Part shown: one piece after another, positions 8,685 to 19,098 of the stretch
How positions within the stretch are numbered: the first letter of the stretch is position 1
Layout of the letters: every line of letters begins with the position of its first letter
Source: Sphingomonas taxi
Lineage (GTDB): Bacteria; Pseudomonadota; Alphaproteobacteria; Sphingomonadales; Sphingomonadaceae
Assembly: GCA_003240625.1 (NCBI GenBank)
Contig: QFMX01000006.1
Coordinates: forward strand, 186,001-250,000
Length of the DNA: 64,000 nucleotides
Direction of reading: 5' to 3'
Position numbers and translations under genes: made by a program
Notes under the pieces: model-generated
Told to the model about the DNA's origin: nothing
Databases searched by the model: none
The model's input: only the letters and a program-made list of their open reading frames with translations

Positions 8685-9485
8685 ATGCGCATCACCGAAT
8701 CCGCCCCGGCAAAAATCAACCTGGCGCTCCACGTCCGCCGCCGCCGCCCCGACGGCTATCACGACCTGGAAACCCTCTTCGCCTTCGCCACCGATGGCGA
8801 CCTCGTCACGGTAGAAGCGGCCCCCCGGAACAGCTTCAAAATAACCGGCCCCTTCGCCCTCGTGACCGCCGCCGCCGACGCGTTCACCGCCGCGTTCGCC
8901 CCAAGCACCCACCACGCGCTGACTCTCGAAAAGCACCTCCCGATCGCTTCAGGCATAGGCGGAGGCTCGGCCGACGCCGCCGCGACCCTTCGCGCGCTGT
9001 CCCGCCTCCACGGCGTACCCCCAACCGACCCCCACCTCCACGAAATCGCCGCAAGGCTCGGCGCAGACGTCCCCGCCTGCCTCGCCAACCGCACCACGCT
9101 CGGCACCGGCAAAGGCGACATGCTCACCGACCTCGAAGGCCTGTCCGGCACGCCGCTCCTGCTCGTGAACCCGGGCGTTGCCGTCTCGACCGCGGCAGTC
9201 TTCAAGACGTGGGACGGCCAGGACCGAGGCCCGATCCCCGAAGGCTCCCTCCTCGACCGCGCGAAAGCCGGCCGCAACGACCTCGAACCCCCCGCGCTGG
9301 CGCTAGCCCCCGAAATCGCCCAGGTCCGAGCCCTTCTGGACGCGGCACAAGGCGTCCTCCTGTCCAGAATGTCGGGCTCGGGCGCCACCTGCTTCGCCCT
9401 GTTCGAAACCCCCCAGGCCCGAGACGCAGCGGCTACCGCCGCGCAAGCCCATGGCTGGTGGACCCTCGCAACGACGCTCGCCTGA
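8685..9485 (+). CDS. ispE: 4-diphosphocytidyl-2-C-methyl-D-erythritol kinase
   Basis: A 266-residue GHMP-family kinase that phosphorylates CDP-methylerythritol in the non-mevalonate isoprenoid pathway. It starts MRITESAPAKINLALHV, the first GHMP motif. The glycine-rich ATP-binding motif PIASGIGGGSADAA follows at about 85-98, and the third motif LSRMSGSGATCFALF near 230. The start was set at 8685 because the family begins at this motif and the upstream extension is repeat-derived. Length fits the family. It is a single gene; recA lies 355 bases downstream with its own promoter. Confidence 0.94.
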   Translation: MRITESAPAKINLALHVRRRRPDGYHDLETLFAFATDGDLVTVEAAPRNSFKITGPFALVTAAADAFTAAFAPSTHHALTLEKHLPIASGIGGGSADAAATLRALSRLHGVPPTDPHLHEIAARLGADVPACLANRTTLGTGKGDMLTDLEGLSGTPLLLVNPGVAVSTAAVFKTWDGQDRGPIPEGSLLDRAKAGRNDLEPPALALAPEIAQVRALLDAAQGVLLSRMSGSGATCFALFETPQARDAAATAAQAHGWWTLATTLA

Positions 9486-9554
9486 TCAAACGCGGGCCCT
9501 AACAAGCCCGCCCCCGCAAGAAAGACTGAGCGGATCTGGATCAAAGATCGCCGC

Positions 9555-9590
9555 CTCTCCCGTCATTCCCGCGGAGGCGGGAACCCATAT
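9555..9590. repeat. Short palindromic repeat between ispE and recA
   Basis: CCCGTCATTCCCGCGGAGGC followed by GGGAACCCA is a member of the 'CCCGC-GGAGGC-GGGA' repeat type seen elsewhere in the window. The rest of the 9486-9740 interval shows nothing else recognisable apart from the recA control region. Confidence 0.5.
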
Positions 9591-9749
9591 TGGCTGGCGT
9601 TGCAGTATGATCGCTGCCCTGCGAAGCTACGGATCCCGTCGGTGCGGTGACGACGGCGGATCGTGTATTGAAGCGGCCGAATTGCCCAGTACCGTGCACA
9701 GCCCACGCGCGAAGGCGACTAAACCCCAAATCTTTCCCCATAGACTAAC

Positions 9750-9764
9750 GTTCCCCACTTGTTC
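9750..9764 (+). promoter_or_regulatory. LexA (SOS) box of recA
   Basis: GTTC-CCCACTT-GTTC, a perfect match to the alphaproteobacterial LexA operator GTTC-N7-GTTC, 77 bases before the recA ATG. recA is the classical SOS gene, so this assignment is strong. A GAAC at 9770-9773 nearby may extend the site. Confidence 0.85.
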
Positions 9765-9840
9765 CGCCAGAACAAATAGAATACATCGGTATGACGCGTT
9801 GAATGGCACGCGCGCTTGCTTTAGCGATGGGAGCTTATCA

Positions 9841-10914
<1,074 letters not shown>

Positions 10915-10920
10915 GACTCT

Positions 10921-11345
10921 TTCCCCCCTCCGGGAGAGGAAGGGGCCCATTGCTCTCGCAATGGGAGGGTGAGGGCAAGCGGTGCATAGTGCGTGGGTGG
11001 CATCGACTCCAGACCGACACCGGCATCGCCTGGACCGCACCGCAGCGCCCTAAACTCCACCCCGGCGAAGGCCGGGGCCCAATTGGAAAGATGGCAATAA
11101 CGAAGCGCAATCCTTCGTTACGATCGTCCCCCAACCGGGCCCCGCCTCCGCCGGCGTGGTGTCTACCGAACGCCAGCCCCCACCACCTTGTTCTCCCGCG
11201 AAGGCGGGAGCCCAGTCTGGATCCCCGCCTTCGCGGGGAAGCAAGCAAGTGCAGACGACCGCGCAAAGCAGCGCAACGGGCTTGGCGACGCCTCCCAATG
11301 TCCAACGCCAAACCCACAATTCCCCAACGCCAAACCCACGCGAGC
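10921..11345. repeat. Block of dispersed repeats downstream of recA
   Basis: Three different repeat families lie side by side: family A at 10921-10980; family B at 11055-11161 (CACCCCGGCGAAGGCCGGGG ... CCCCCAACCGGGCCCCG, arms facing each other); and family C at 11188-11242 (TTCTCCCGCGAAGGCGGGAG ... ATCCCCGCCTTCGCGGGGAA). CAACGCCAAACCCAC is then repeated directly at about 11300 and 11326. No gene is seen in the roughly 500 bases between recA and the methyltransferase. Confidence 0.8.
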
Positions 11346-11411
11346 GTCTATACTTCCTATACTTCACTTCAAACCGCCGCCCCCTGATCCGACCATGAGG
11401 CACCCCGACCC

Positions 11412-12302
11412 ATGACCACCGCCTATGATTGGACCGGCAGAATAGGCGACGTCTGGGCCGAGGAATGGCGTCGAACCGACCGCAGCTTCATCAACCTGAC
11501 GCCACATCTAAACGCAGCGATCCTCGCCGCCGCGATCCCCCGAACCCGCAAGATCATCGACATAGGCTGCGGCGCTGGCGCGACTACGCTCGCCATCGCG
11601 CAAACCCTCCCGAACGCCACGGTAACCGGCATAGATCTCTCGCCGACCCTGATCGAGATCGCCAGACACCGCGCCGAAACCCAGTCCAACGCTCGCTTCG
11701 AATGCGCCGACATCACCGTCGCCGCCGCGAACCACGCCCCGACAGACCTCTACGTCTCGCGCCACGGCGTCATGTTCTTCGCCAATCCCGTCGCCGCCTT
11801 CGCCACGCTCGCCGAAGCGGCGGCCTCGGAAGCTTCGCTCGTCTTCTCCTGTTTCGCCGAACGCGCCGCCAATCGCTGGGCCACCGAGACCGTCGCTGCG
11901 ACCGGCGGCGATCCCAACGCCCCTGCCAGCACCGCACCCGGCCCCTTCGCGTTCGCCGATCCGGCATATGTCGCCGGAATCCTAGCAACCGCAGGCTGGA
12001 ATGCCGGTCCGCCTCAGCGCCTCGACTTCGCCTACCGCGCAGGCGAGGGCACCGATCCCGTGGCCGATGCCGTCGACTATTTCCGCTACCGCGCAGGCGA
12101 GGGCACCGATCCCGTGGCCGATGCCGTCGACTATTTCCGCCGCATAGGCCCGGCGGCCTCCGCGATCCGCGACGCGGCCCCCGAGGAACGCGAGCGCCAC
12201 ATCGCGCGTCTCACAGACGTCTGCGCACGTCACAGCGACGGCGATACGGTGGAATTTCCCGCGGTCGCCTGGATCTGGACCGCGCACAGATCAGCCATTT
12301 AG
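11412..12302 (+). CDS. Class I SAM-dependent methyltransferase with internal duplication
   Basis: A 296-residue protein with the SAM-binding motif IDIGCGAGATTL at 49-60 and the following acidic strand VTGIDLS. The middle (residues 90-190) fits a small-molecule type methyltransferase fold (LYVSRHGVMFFANPVAAFA). Residues 208-225 and 226-243 are identical 18-residue copies (YRAGEGTDPVADAVDYFR), caused by an exact 54-bp tandem duplication that keeps the frame. Without it the protein would be 278 residues. The substrate is unknown. The duplicated segment lies in the C-terminal half, away from the SAM site, so activity may persist. Confidence 0.85.
   Translation: MTTAYDWTGRIGDVWAEEWRRTDRSFINLTPHLNAAILAAAIPRTRKIIDIGCGAGATTLAIAQTLPNATVTGIDLSPTLIEIARHRAETQSNARFECADITVAAANHAPTDLYVSRHGVMFFANPVAAFATLAEAAASEASLVFSCFAERAANRWATETVAATGGDPNAPASTAPGPFAFADPAYVAGILATAGWNAGPPQRLDFAYRAGEGTDPVADAVDYFRYRAGEGTDPVADAVDYFRRIGPAASAIRDAAPEERERHIARLTDVCARHSDGDTVEFPAVAWIWTAHRSAI
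12033..12140 (+). repeat. Exact 54-bp tandem duplication inside the methyltransferase gene
   Basis: Bases 12033-12086 and 12087-12140 are identical as read. The unit is 18 codons, so the frame continues. Absence of any synonymous difference between copies points to a recent event or an assembly artefact. Confidence 0.92.
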
Positions 12303-12321
12303 GCCAACAGGCGGAGCCAGC

Positions 12322-12957
12322 ATGATCATCGTCCACCACCTCGAAAACTCGCGATCGCAGCGCATTTTGTGGATGCTCGAGGAACTCGGCCTCTCCTACG
12401 AGATCAAGCGCTACGAGCGGAACAAGCAGACCATGCTCGCCCCGCCCGAACTTAAGCGGGTCCACCCCCTCGGCAAGTCGCCGGTGATCGAGGATGCGGA
12501 TGTTCAGGGTGGCCAAGTGGTCGCCGAGACCGGCGCGATCGTCGAATATCTCGTCGACAAGGCGGACGGGAAGCTCGGCGCCCCCGCGAACCGTACCGAC
12601 GCGCTACGCTACCGCTTCTGGCTGCATTATGCGGAAGGCTCGATGATGCCACCGCTGCTGCTGAAGCTCGTCCTCGCGCGCATCCCGATCATGGGCAAGG
12701 TCGCGGTCAAGAAGATCCAGCCGATGATCGACGTCCACCTCGACTATGTCGAATCCGAACTGTCGCAACGCCCCTGGTTCGCCGGCGCGGAGATGACCGC
12801 TGCCGACGTCATGATGAGCTTTCCCTTGGAAGCCGCCCGCAGCCGCGGCGGCCTGAACGAGTCGCGCCCCGCGACGATCGCTTGGTTGGCGAAAATCCAC
12901 GCCCGTCCGGCGTATCAGGCGGGGCTCAAGAAGGGCGGGCCTTACGCCTACGCTTGA
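12322..12957 (+). CDS. Glutathione S-transferase family protein
   Basis: A 211-residue protein with the two-domain GST layout. The N-terminal thioredoxin-like domain begins MIIVHHLENSRSQRILWMLE and contains SPVIEDADV (the cis-Pro loop before the glutathione-binding acidic residue; ETGAIVEYL gives the E-T/S pair). The all-helical C-terminal domain includes WFAGAEMTAADVMMSFPLE, the N-capping box of GSTs. It starts 20 bases after the methyltransferase stop and is probably cotranscribed. Members detoxify electrophiles or reduce disulfides; the substrate here is not predictable. Confidence 0.92.
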   Translation: MIIVHHLENSRSQRILWMLEELGLSYEIKRYERNKQTMLAPPELKRVHPLGKSPVIEDADVQGGQVVAETGAIVEYLVDKADGKLGAPANRTDALRYRFWLHYAEGSMMPPLLLKLVLARIPIMGKVAVKKIQPMIDVHLDYVESELSQRPWFAGAEMTAADVMMSFPLEAARSRGGLNESRPATIAWLAKIHARPAYQAGLKKGGPYAYA

Positions 12958-13009
12958 GGGCTGCAGATCAAGAACCGCGTCGAGACTAAGAACGCGACGC
13001 TCCCCTAAA

Positions 13010-13117
13010 CACCACCCCGGCGAAGGCCGGGGCCCAGTTGGAAAGCTCGAAGTAACGAAGCGCTCCTGTGATCACCGGCGTCTCCCACCTGGGCCCCGGC
13101 CTTCGCCCGGGGGAGGT
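13010..13117. repeat. Dispersed repeat, family B, with facing arms
   Basis: ACCACCCCGGCGAAGGCCGG GGCCCAGTTGGAAAG at the left is answered by CACCTGGGCCCCGGCCTTCG on the right, making a long imperfect inverted repeat between the convergent GST and symporter genes. It may double as a bidirectional transcription stop. Confidence 0.75.
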
Positions 13118-13186
13118 ACTTCTTCAGTGGACCGCCAGCGTAAAACGCATCCTTAATCCGTCATCGGCTCAACATCGCCAATCGCC

Positions 13187-14524
13187 TCAAACCTGCCCCG
13201 GCCCGATCTTCTCGTAGCTGTCCACATTCACCTTCGGCCCATGCCCGGTCGGCGCGACGGGCGGATCGCGATCGGCCGGCTCGCGCTCGTCAAGCCCGCC
13301 CTCCCATTTCGCCACGACCGTCGCTGCCACCGCATTTCCGATCACGTTCGTCGCCGAGCGCCCCATGTCGAGGAAATGATCCACCGCCAGGATCAGCAGG
13401 ATCCCCGCCTCTGGGATCTTGAACATCGACAGCGTCCCCGCGATCACGACCAGCGACGCCCGCGGCACGCCCGCAATCCCCTTCGACGTCACCATCAGGA
13501 CCAGCAGCATCGCGATCTGCTGCCCGATTGGCATGTCGATGCCGTAGGCCTGGGCGATGAACAGCGACGCGAACGTCATGTACATCATCGACCCGTCGAG
13601 ATTGAACGAATAGCCCAGCGGCAGCACGAAGCTCGCGATCCGCGGCGGCACGCCGAACCGGTCGAGCGCCTCCAGCGTCCGCGGGTACGCCGCCTCCGAC
13701 GACGCCGCCGAGAAGGCGAGAATGAGCGGATCGCGGATATACCGCACCAGCAGCCGCGTCCGCGGCCCGATCAGCACGAACGCGATCCCGATCAGCATCG
13801 CCCACAGCAGCGCCAGGCCGATATAGAAGGTCAGCATGAAATAGGCGAGCTGGCCGAGGATGGTCGGCCCCCGCTCGGCGAGCGTCGCGGTCACCGCCGC
13901 GAACACCGCGAACGGCGCGAACCGCATCACGTAATTGGTGATCTGGAGCATGACCGCCACCAGCGCCTCGATCGCCTTGACCAGCGGCGCGGCTTTCTCG
14001 CCGACCGCGGTGATCGCGACGCCGACGAACACCGAGAACACGACGATCTGGAGGATTTCGTTGCTCGCCATAGCCGCGATCATCGAATCGGGCACGATAT
14101 GCGAGATGAACTTGGCGAGGTCGAACGCCGCGGCATCGACCCCGCTCGACGCGGTCGCCGGCGGGATCGCGAGTTCCAGCCCGACGCCCGGCTGCAAGAC
14201 GTTGACCAGGATCATGCCGAGCGTCAGCGACAACAGGCTCGCGCAGATGAACCACCCTAGGCTGCGCAGTCCGACGCGGCCAAGCGCGCCGGTGTCGCCC
14301 ATATGTGCGATACCGACGACCAGCGTCGAGAACACCAGCGGCGCGATGATCATCTTGATCAGCCGCAGGAACAGCGACGTCACGATCGAGAAATAGCCGG
14401 CGATGTCCTTCAACCGCGCAGCGGACTCGGCCGTGCCGTCGTCGATCGACGCGTTCAGGACCCAGCCGACGACCATCCCCGCGACGAGGCCGAACAAGAT
14501 GTAATAGGTTAGCCGCTTGGCCAT
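13187..14524 (-). CDS. Dicarboxylate/amino acid:cation symporter (DAACS family)
   Basis: A 445-residue inner-membrane transporter, read from ATG at 14524 (MAKRLTYYILFGLVAGMVVG). About eight hydrophobic segments are visible. The re-entrant loops carry the family's serine-rich AFSAASSEAAYPRTLEAL motif, and LPLGYSFNLDGSMMYMTFAS and ATNVIGNAVAATVVAKWEG give the Na/H- and substrate-binding NLDG and NxxGN elements. It resembles DctA/GltP transporters for C4-dicarboxylates or glutamate/aspartate; the sequence alone does not settle the substrate. A hydrophilic tail of about 35 residues follows. It is divergent from the M24 peptidase gene. Confidence 0.93.
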   Translation of the reverse strand: MAKRLTYYILFGLVAGMVVGWVLNASIDDGTAESAARLKDIAGYFSIVTSLFLRLIKMIIAPLVFSTLVVGIAHMGDTGALGRVGLRSLGWFICASLLSLTLGMILVNVLQPGVGLELAIPPATASSGVDAAAFDLAKFISHIVPDSMIAAMASNEILQIVVFSVFVGVAITAVGEKAAPLVKAIEALVAVMLQITNYVMRFAPFAVFAAVTATLAERGPTILGQLAYFMLTFYIGLALLWAMLIGIAFVLIGPRTRLLVRYIRDPLILAFSAASSEAAYPRTLEALDRFGVPPRIASFVLPLGYSFNLDGSMMYMTFASLFIAQAYGIDMPIGQQIAMLLVLMVTSKGIAGVPRASLVVIAGTLSMFKIPEAGILLILAVDHFLDMGRSATNVIGNAVAATVVAKWEGGLDEREPADRDPPVAPTGHGPKVNVDSYEKIGPGQV

Positions 14525-14595
14525 CAATCGCTCCCGAGAAGTACGGACAGGGAAGGGGATTGCGGCGCCCGGGTCAAGGACCCTATCGTCCGGCG

Positions 14596-15876
14596 ATGTC
14601 GACCACATTCCGAAAATCCGCCTTCAACCCCTCGCGCCGCGACCTAATGGGCCTCGCGATTGCGGCCCCGCTGCTGTCGATCCCCGCGATCCTCCGCGCC
14701 GCCGAGCCGGACCTGTCGGCGCTGTCCGACATCACCGCCACGACCAGACCGATCGATGCGACGGAGCGCGCCGCGCGGCTCGCCCGCGCGCAGTCGCTGA
14801 TGAAGGCGGCGGGCATCGGCGCGGTGCTGATCGAGCCGGGATCGTCGATGATCTACTTCACCGGCGTCCGCTGGCACACGAGCGAGCGGCTGACGCTGGC
14901 GATTCTCCCGGTCGAGGGCGAGCCGTGCATCGTCACGCCGTTCTTCGAGGAGCCCTCGGTGCGAGAGACGCTCGCCGTCCCCGCCGAGGTGCGCGTGTGG
15001 CAGGAGGATGAGAACCCGCTCGCGGTCGTCGCCGGATTCCTGCGCGACCGGAAACTGGCCACGCGGCCGATCGGGCTGGAGGCGGAGGTGCGCTACTTCG
15101 CCTACGCCGGTCTCCAGCGCGTGTTGCCCGATGCGAAGATCGTGTCCGCCGACCCGGTCGTCCGCGCCTGCCGGATGATCAAGACCCCGGCCGAGATCGC
15201 GCTGATGCAGGCCGCGACCAAGGTCACGCTCGCCGCGTATCGCTGGACGTACGCGCGGGTCGAGAAGGGCATGACCGGCCCCGAGATCGGCGCGCTGATG
15301 AACGCGGCGACGAAGAAGCTCGGCGGCGCCCCCGAGTTCGCGCTCGCGCTGATCGGCGAAGCGTCCGCCTACCCCCACGGCAGCCGCGAGATCCACCGCG
15401 TCGCCGACGGACAGGTCGTGCTGATGGACTGCGGCTGCACCGTGCAGGGCTACCAGTCCGACATCTCGCGCACCTGGGTGCACGGCACGGCGACCGCGGA
15501 TCAGCGCAAGACGTGGGACCAGGTCGCCCGCGGCCAACAGATCGCGTTCGCCGCGGCGAAGATTGGCGCGACCGCGGGCAGCGTCGACGACGCGGTGCGG
15601 CGGCATTACGAAACGCTAGGCTACGGTCCCGGCTACAAGCTCCCCGGCCTGTCGCATCGTACCGGGCACGGGATCGGCATGGATGGCCATGAACCCGTCA
15701 ATCTCGTCCGCGGCGAGACAACGAAGCTCGCGACGGGGATGTGCTTTTCCGACGAGCCGGGCATCTACATCCCCGGCAAATACGGCGTCCGCATCGAGGA
15801 TTGCTTCCACATGACCGACGCCGGGACGAAATGGTTCAGCGAACCGCCCAAGTCGCTGGATGCGCCGTTGGGGTAG
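14596..15876 (+). CDS. M24B family metallopeptidase (Xaa-Pro peptidase-like), exported
   Basis: A 426-residue protein read from ATG 14596. The N-terminus carries SRRDLMGLAIAAPLLSIPAI followed by LRAAE, a probable twin-arginine signal. The M24 pita-bread domain supplies the five metal ligands: Asp in VLMDCGCTVQGYQSDISRTW (two), His in SHRTGHGIGMDGHE, Glu in CFSDEPGIYIPG and Glu in YGVRIEDCF. Creatinase-type N-terminal domain at about 50-170. Enzymes of this group cleave N-terminal residues before proline. A Tat signal places it in the periplasm, which suggests the metal is loaded before export. The Tat translocase is encoded at 46-48 kb. Confidence 0.9.
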   Translation: MSTTFRKSAFNPSRRDLMGLAIAAPLLSIPAILRAAEPDLSALSDITATTRPIDATERAARLARAQSLMKAAGIGAVLIEPGSSMIYFTGVRWHTSERLTLAILPVEGEPCIVTPFFEEPSVRETLAVPAEVRVWQEDENPLAVVAGFLRDRKLATRPIGLEAEVRYFAYAGLQRVLPDAKIVSADPVVRACRMIKTPAEIALMQAATKVTLAAYRWTYARVEKGMTGPEIGALMNAATKKLGGAPEFALALIGEASAYPHGSREIHRVADGQVVLMDCGCTVQGYQSDISRTWVHGTATADQRKTWDQVARGQQIAFAAAKIGATAGSVDDAVRRHYETLGYGPGYKLPGLSHRTGHGIGMDGHEPVNLVRGETTKLATGMCFSDEPGIYIPGKYGVRIEDCFHMTDAGTKWFSEPPKSLDAPLG

Positions 15877-15909
15877 GGGTCGTGAGGTAGGGCGCCCCCC
15901 CCGCCAACG

Positions 15910-16107
15910 CCACCACCCCGGCGAAGGCCGGGGCCCAGGTGGGGACCGGCGCTAACGAAGGACGGCGCGCCGTCATTGCCACCTTTCCAACTGGGCCCCG
16001 GCCTGCGCCGGGGTGGTGTGACTTACCTAACTCCAGCACCCGCCCCCTTGTTCTCGCGCGAAAGCGGGAGCCCAGACTGGATCCCCGCCTTCGCGGGGAA
16101 ACACGCT
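15910..16107. repeat. Dispersed repeats, families B and C
   Basis: A family B element with facing arms (15910-16020) is followed by a family C element (16048-16107; TTCTCGCGCGAAAGCGGGAG ... ATCCCCGCCTTCGCGGGGAA). They fill the 312-base gap before alaS; no other feature is seen. Confidence 0.8.
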
Positions 16108-16188
16108 GCTTGCGGTTCAACGGGATGCCTCGGCCATACCCAACACCTCCACTTGAGCGAACCGCCCCGCTCGCCTAAGTCCCGCCGC

Positions 16189-18840
16189 ATGACATCGACG
16201 AACGACATCCGCCGCGGCTTCCTCGACTATTTCGGATCGCAGGGGCACCAGATCGTGCCCTCCGCGCCGCTCGTCCCGCAGAACGACCCGACGCTGATGT
16301 TCGTCAACGCCGGGATGGTGCCGTTCAAGAACGTCTTCACCGGCCTCGAATCGCGCCCCTACACCACCGCGACCTCGTCCCAGAAATGCGTCCGCGCCGG
16401 CGGCAAGCACAATGATCTCGACAATGTCGGCTACACCGCGCGCCACCACACCTTCTTCGAAATGCTCGGCAATTTCTCGTTCGGCGATTATTTCAAGGAA
16501 CAGGCGATCGTCCACGCCTGGACGCTGCTCACGCGCGAATGGGGCCTGTCGCCGGACAAGCTGACCGCCACCGTCTATCACACGGACGACGAGGCGTTCG
16601 ATCTCTGGAAGAAGATCGCCGGCCTTCCCGATCACCGCATCATCCGCATCCCGACCAAGGACAATTTCTGGTCGATGGGCGACAACGGGCCGTGCGGACC
16701 GTGCTCGGAAATCTTCTACGACCACGGCGACCACATCCCCGGCGGCCCTCCAGGCTCCCCCGACGAGGACGGCGACCGGTTCGTCGAGATCTGGAACCTC
16801 GTGTTCATGCAATACGAGCAGGAAAATGCCGAGATCGTCGGCAACCTGCCCAAACCCTCGATCGACACCGGCATGGGGCTCGAGCGCATCGCCGCGGTCA
16901 TGCAGGGCGTCACCGACAATTACGACACCGACACGTTCAAGGCGCTGATCGCCGCCTCGGGCGCGCTGACGCATACCGCGACCGACGGCGCCAACACCGC
17001 CAGCCACCGCGTGATCGCCGATCACCTGCGCACCGCCGGCTTCCTGATCGCCGACGGCGTGCTGCCCGCGAGCGAGGGCCGCGGCTACGTCCTGCGCCGG
17101 ATCATGCGCCGCGCCATGCGCCACGCGCACATCCTCGGCGCGAAGCAGCCGCTGATGCACCGCCTCGTCCCCGCGCTCGTCACCGAAATGGGCGCCGCCT
17201 ATCCCGAACTGGCGCGCGCGCGGCCATTGATCGAGGCGACGCTGCAGCAGGAGGAAACGCGCTTCCGCCAGACGCTCGAAAAGGGGCTGAAGCTGCTCGA
17301 CGAGGCGACCACCGGAATGACCGACGGCACGCTCGCCGGCGACGTCGCGTTCAAGCTCTACGACACCTACGGCTTCCCGTACGACCTCACCGAAGACGCG
17401 CTGCGCGAACGCAACATCGCGGTCGACCGCGCAGGCTTCGACACCGCGATGGCCGAGCAGAAGCGCGCCGCCCGCGCCGCCTGGAAGGGCTCGGGCGCCA
17501 AGGCCTCGGACGACATCTGGTTCGACATCGTCGAGCAGACTGGCGGCACGGAATTCCTCGGCTACGCGTCGGACACCGGCGAGGGCGAAGTCGTGGCGCT
17601 GGTCAAGGACGGCGCGCGCGTCGACCACGCCACCACCGGCGACACGGTCGCGATCGTCGTCAACCAGACGCCCTTCTATGGCGAGAGCGGCGGACAGGTC
17701 GGCGACGCCGGTCACATCTCGAACGACACCGGCCTCCGCGCGAACGTCACCGAGACGTCGAAGCAGCTCGGCCGCGTGTTCGTCCATCATGCGAGCGTCG
17801 AGTCCGGCGAGATCAAGGTCGGCGACCCGGTCAAGCTCCAGATCGACGTCGCGCGTCGCGCCCAGATCCGCGCCAACCACTCGGCGACGCACCTGCTGCA
17901 CGAGGCTCTGCGCGAACGTCTCGGCACGCACGTCGCGCAGAAGGGGAGCCTCGTCGCGCCCGACCGCCTGCGCTTCGACTTCTCGCAGCCGGTCGCGATG
18001 ACCCCCGCCGACATCGCGCAGGTCGAGGCCGACGTGAACGCGCAGGTCCGCGGCAACGGCGCGGTGACGACGTTGCTGATGACCCCCGACGACGCGATCG
18101 CGATGGGTGCGATGGCGCTGTTCGGCGAGAAATACGGCGACGAGGTCCGCGTCGTGTCGATGGGTGCGACCAAGGACGGCACCTATTCGATCGAGCTCTG
18201 CGGCGGCACGCACGTCAACGCGCTCGGCGACATCGGCCTGTTCAAGGTCGTCGGCGAAGGCGCCGTCTCCAGCGGCATCCGTCGTGTCGAGGCACTGACC
18301 GGCGAAGCGGCGCGCGCGTACCTGACCGGTCGCGACGATCGCCTGCGCGAAGCTGCGGCCGTGCTGAAGTCGACGCCCGACGAGGTCCCGGCGCGCGTCG
18401 CGTCCCTCCTCGAAGACCGCCGCCGCCTCGAACGCGAACTCGCCGACGCCAAGAAGGCGCTCGCGCTCGGCGGCGGTGGCTCGGGCGGAGCGGCCGGGCC
18501 CGAACAGGTCGGCGGCGTCGCGTTCATCGGGCAGGTGCTCAACGATTTCGAGGCGAAGGGCCTGCGCGGCGCGGTCGACGAGGCCAAGCAGCGGCTCGGC
18601 TCGGGAATCGCGGTGATGGTCGCGATCAACGACGGCCGCGCTTCGGTCGCGGTCGGCGTGACGGCGGATCTGGTGGCGAGCCACAACGCGGTCGACCTGC
18701 TGAAGATCGCGGTGGCGACGCTGGGCGGGCAGGGCGGCGGGGGCCGTCCCGACATGGCGCAGGGCGGTGGTCCTGATGGCGACAAGGCGGCGGATGCGGT
18801 GGCGGCGGTGAGGGCGAAGCTGGAAGCGGCAGCCGGCTGA
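16189..18840 (+). CDS. alaS: Alanyl-tRNA synthetase
   Basis: An 883-residue class II synthetase that charges tRNA-Ala and edits mischarged Ser/Gly. The start at ATG 16189 gives MTSTNDIRRGFLDYFGSQGH, the family's N-terminus. The catalytic core has NDPTLMFVNAGMVPFKN and CVRAGGKHNDLDNVG, and RRIMRRAMRHAHILG lies in the tRNA-recognition domain. The editing domain has HSATHLLHEALR and the metal-binding ELCGGTHVNALGDIG. The C-Ala domain follows a Gly-rich linker (LALGGGGSGGAAGP). Length is close to E. coli AlaS. The gene is flanked on both sides by repeat elements. Confidence 0.98.
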   Translation: MTSTNDIRRGFLDYFGSQGHQIVPSAPLVPQNDPTLMFVNAGMVPFKNVFTGLESRPYTTATSSQKCVRAGGKHNDLDNVGYTARHHTFFEMLGNFSFGDYFKEQAIVHAWTLLTREWGLSPDKLTATVYHTDDEAFDLWKKIAGLPDHRIIRIPTKDNFWSMGDNGPCGPCSEIFYDHGDHIPGGPPGSPDEDGDRFVEIWNLVFMQYEQENAEIVGNLPKPSIDTGMGLERIAAVMQGVTDNYDTDTFKALIAASGALTHTATDGANTASHRVIADHLRTAGFLIADGVLPASEGRGYVLRRIMRRAMRHAHILGAKQPLMHRLVPALVTEMGAAYPELARARPLIEATLQQEETRFRQTLEKGLKLLDEATTGMTDGTLAGDVAFKLYDTYGFPYDLTEDALRERNIAVDRAGFDTAMAEQKRAARAAWKGSGAKASDDIWFDIVEQTGGTEFLGYASDTGEGEVVALVKDGARVDHATTGDTVAIVVNQTPFYGESGGQVGDAGHISNDTGLRANVTETSKQLGRVFVHHASVESGEIKVGDPVKLQIDVARRAQIRANHSATHLLHEALRERLGTHVAQKGSLVAPDRLRFDFSQPVAMTPADIAQVEADVNAQVRGNGAVTTLLMTPDDAIAMGAMALFGEKYGDEVRVVSMGATKDGTYSIELCGGTHVNALGDIGLFKVVGEGAVSSGIRRVEALTGEAARAYLTGRDDRLREAAAVLKSTPDEVPARVASLLEDRRRLERELADAKKALALGGGGSGGAAGPEQVGGVAFIGQVLNDFEAKGLRGAVDEAKQRLGSGIAVMVAINDGRASVAVGVTADLVASHNAVDLLKIAVATLGGQGGGGRPDMAQGGGPDGDKAADAVAAVRAKLEAAAG

Positions 18841-18854
18841 GTTCGCGGCACGCC

Positions 18855-19070
18855 GAGTATGGTCCCCCCGCGGACGCGGGGGCCCAGCTAAGTATCGCTA
18901 GCGAACGGGATTCCTGGACCCCCGCGTTCGCGAGGGAACAGAATAGGGCGCCGCATAATCAGCACCACCCGGCGAAGGCCGGGGCCCAGTTGGAAAGGTG
19001 GCAATAACGGAGCGCTGTCCTTCGTTATCACCGTCCCCCAACTGGCCCCGGCCTTCGCCGGGGTGGTGTT
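18855..19070. repeat. Dispersed repeats between alaS and the ThDP enzyme
   Basis: An element of the family C type (18858-18940: CCCCCGCGGACGCGGGGGCC ... GGACCCCCGCGTTCGCGAGG) is followed by a family B element with facing arms (18961-19070). Both lie between convergent genes and could act as a bidirectional terminator. Confidence 0.75.
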
Positions 19071-19098
19071 TCTCATTGGGTGGCATCGGTGCTGAAGC

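Noticed and set aside
9451..9840. N-terminal extension of RecA by about 130 residues
   Set aside because: It would run through the ispE end, a repeat and the LexA box. RecA normally begins at the ATG at 9841.
16117..18684. Very long open frames antisense to alaS (and similar ones antisense to tamA, tamB, glnE and ETF-QO)
   Set aside because: High GC content keeps the opposite strand free of stop codons. The translations are Arg/Ala/Asp-rich and show no family motifs, while the sense strand encodes clear proteins.
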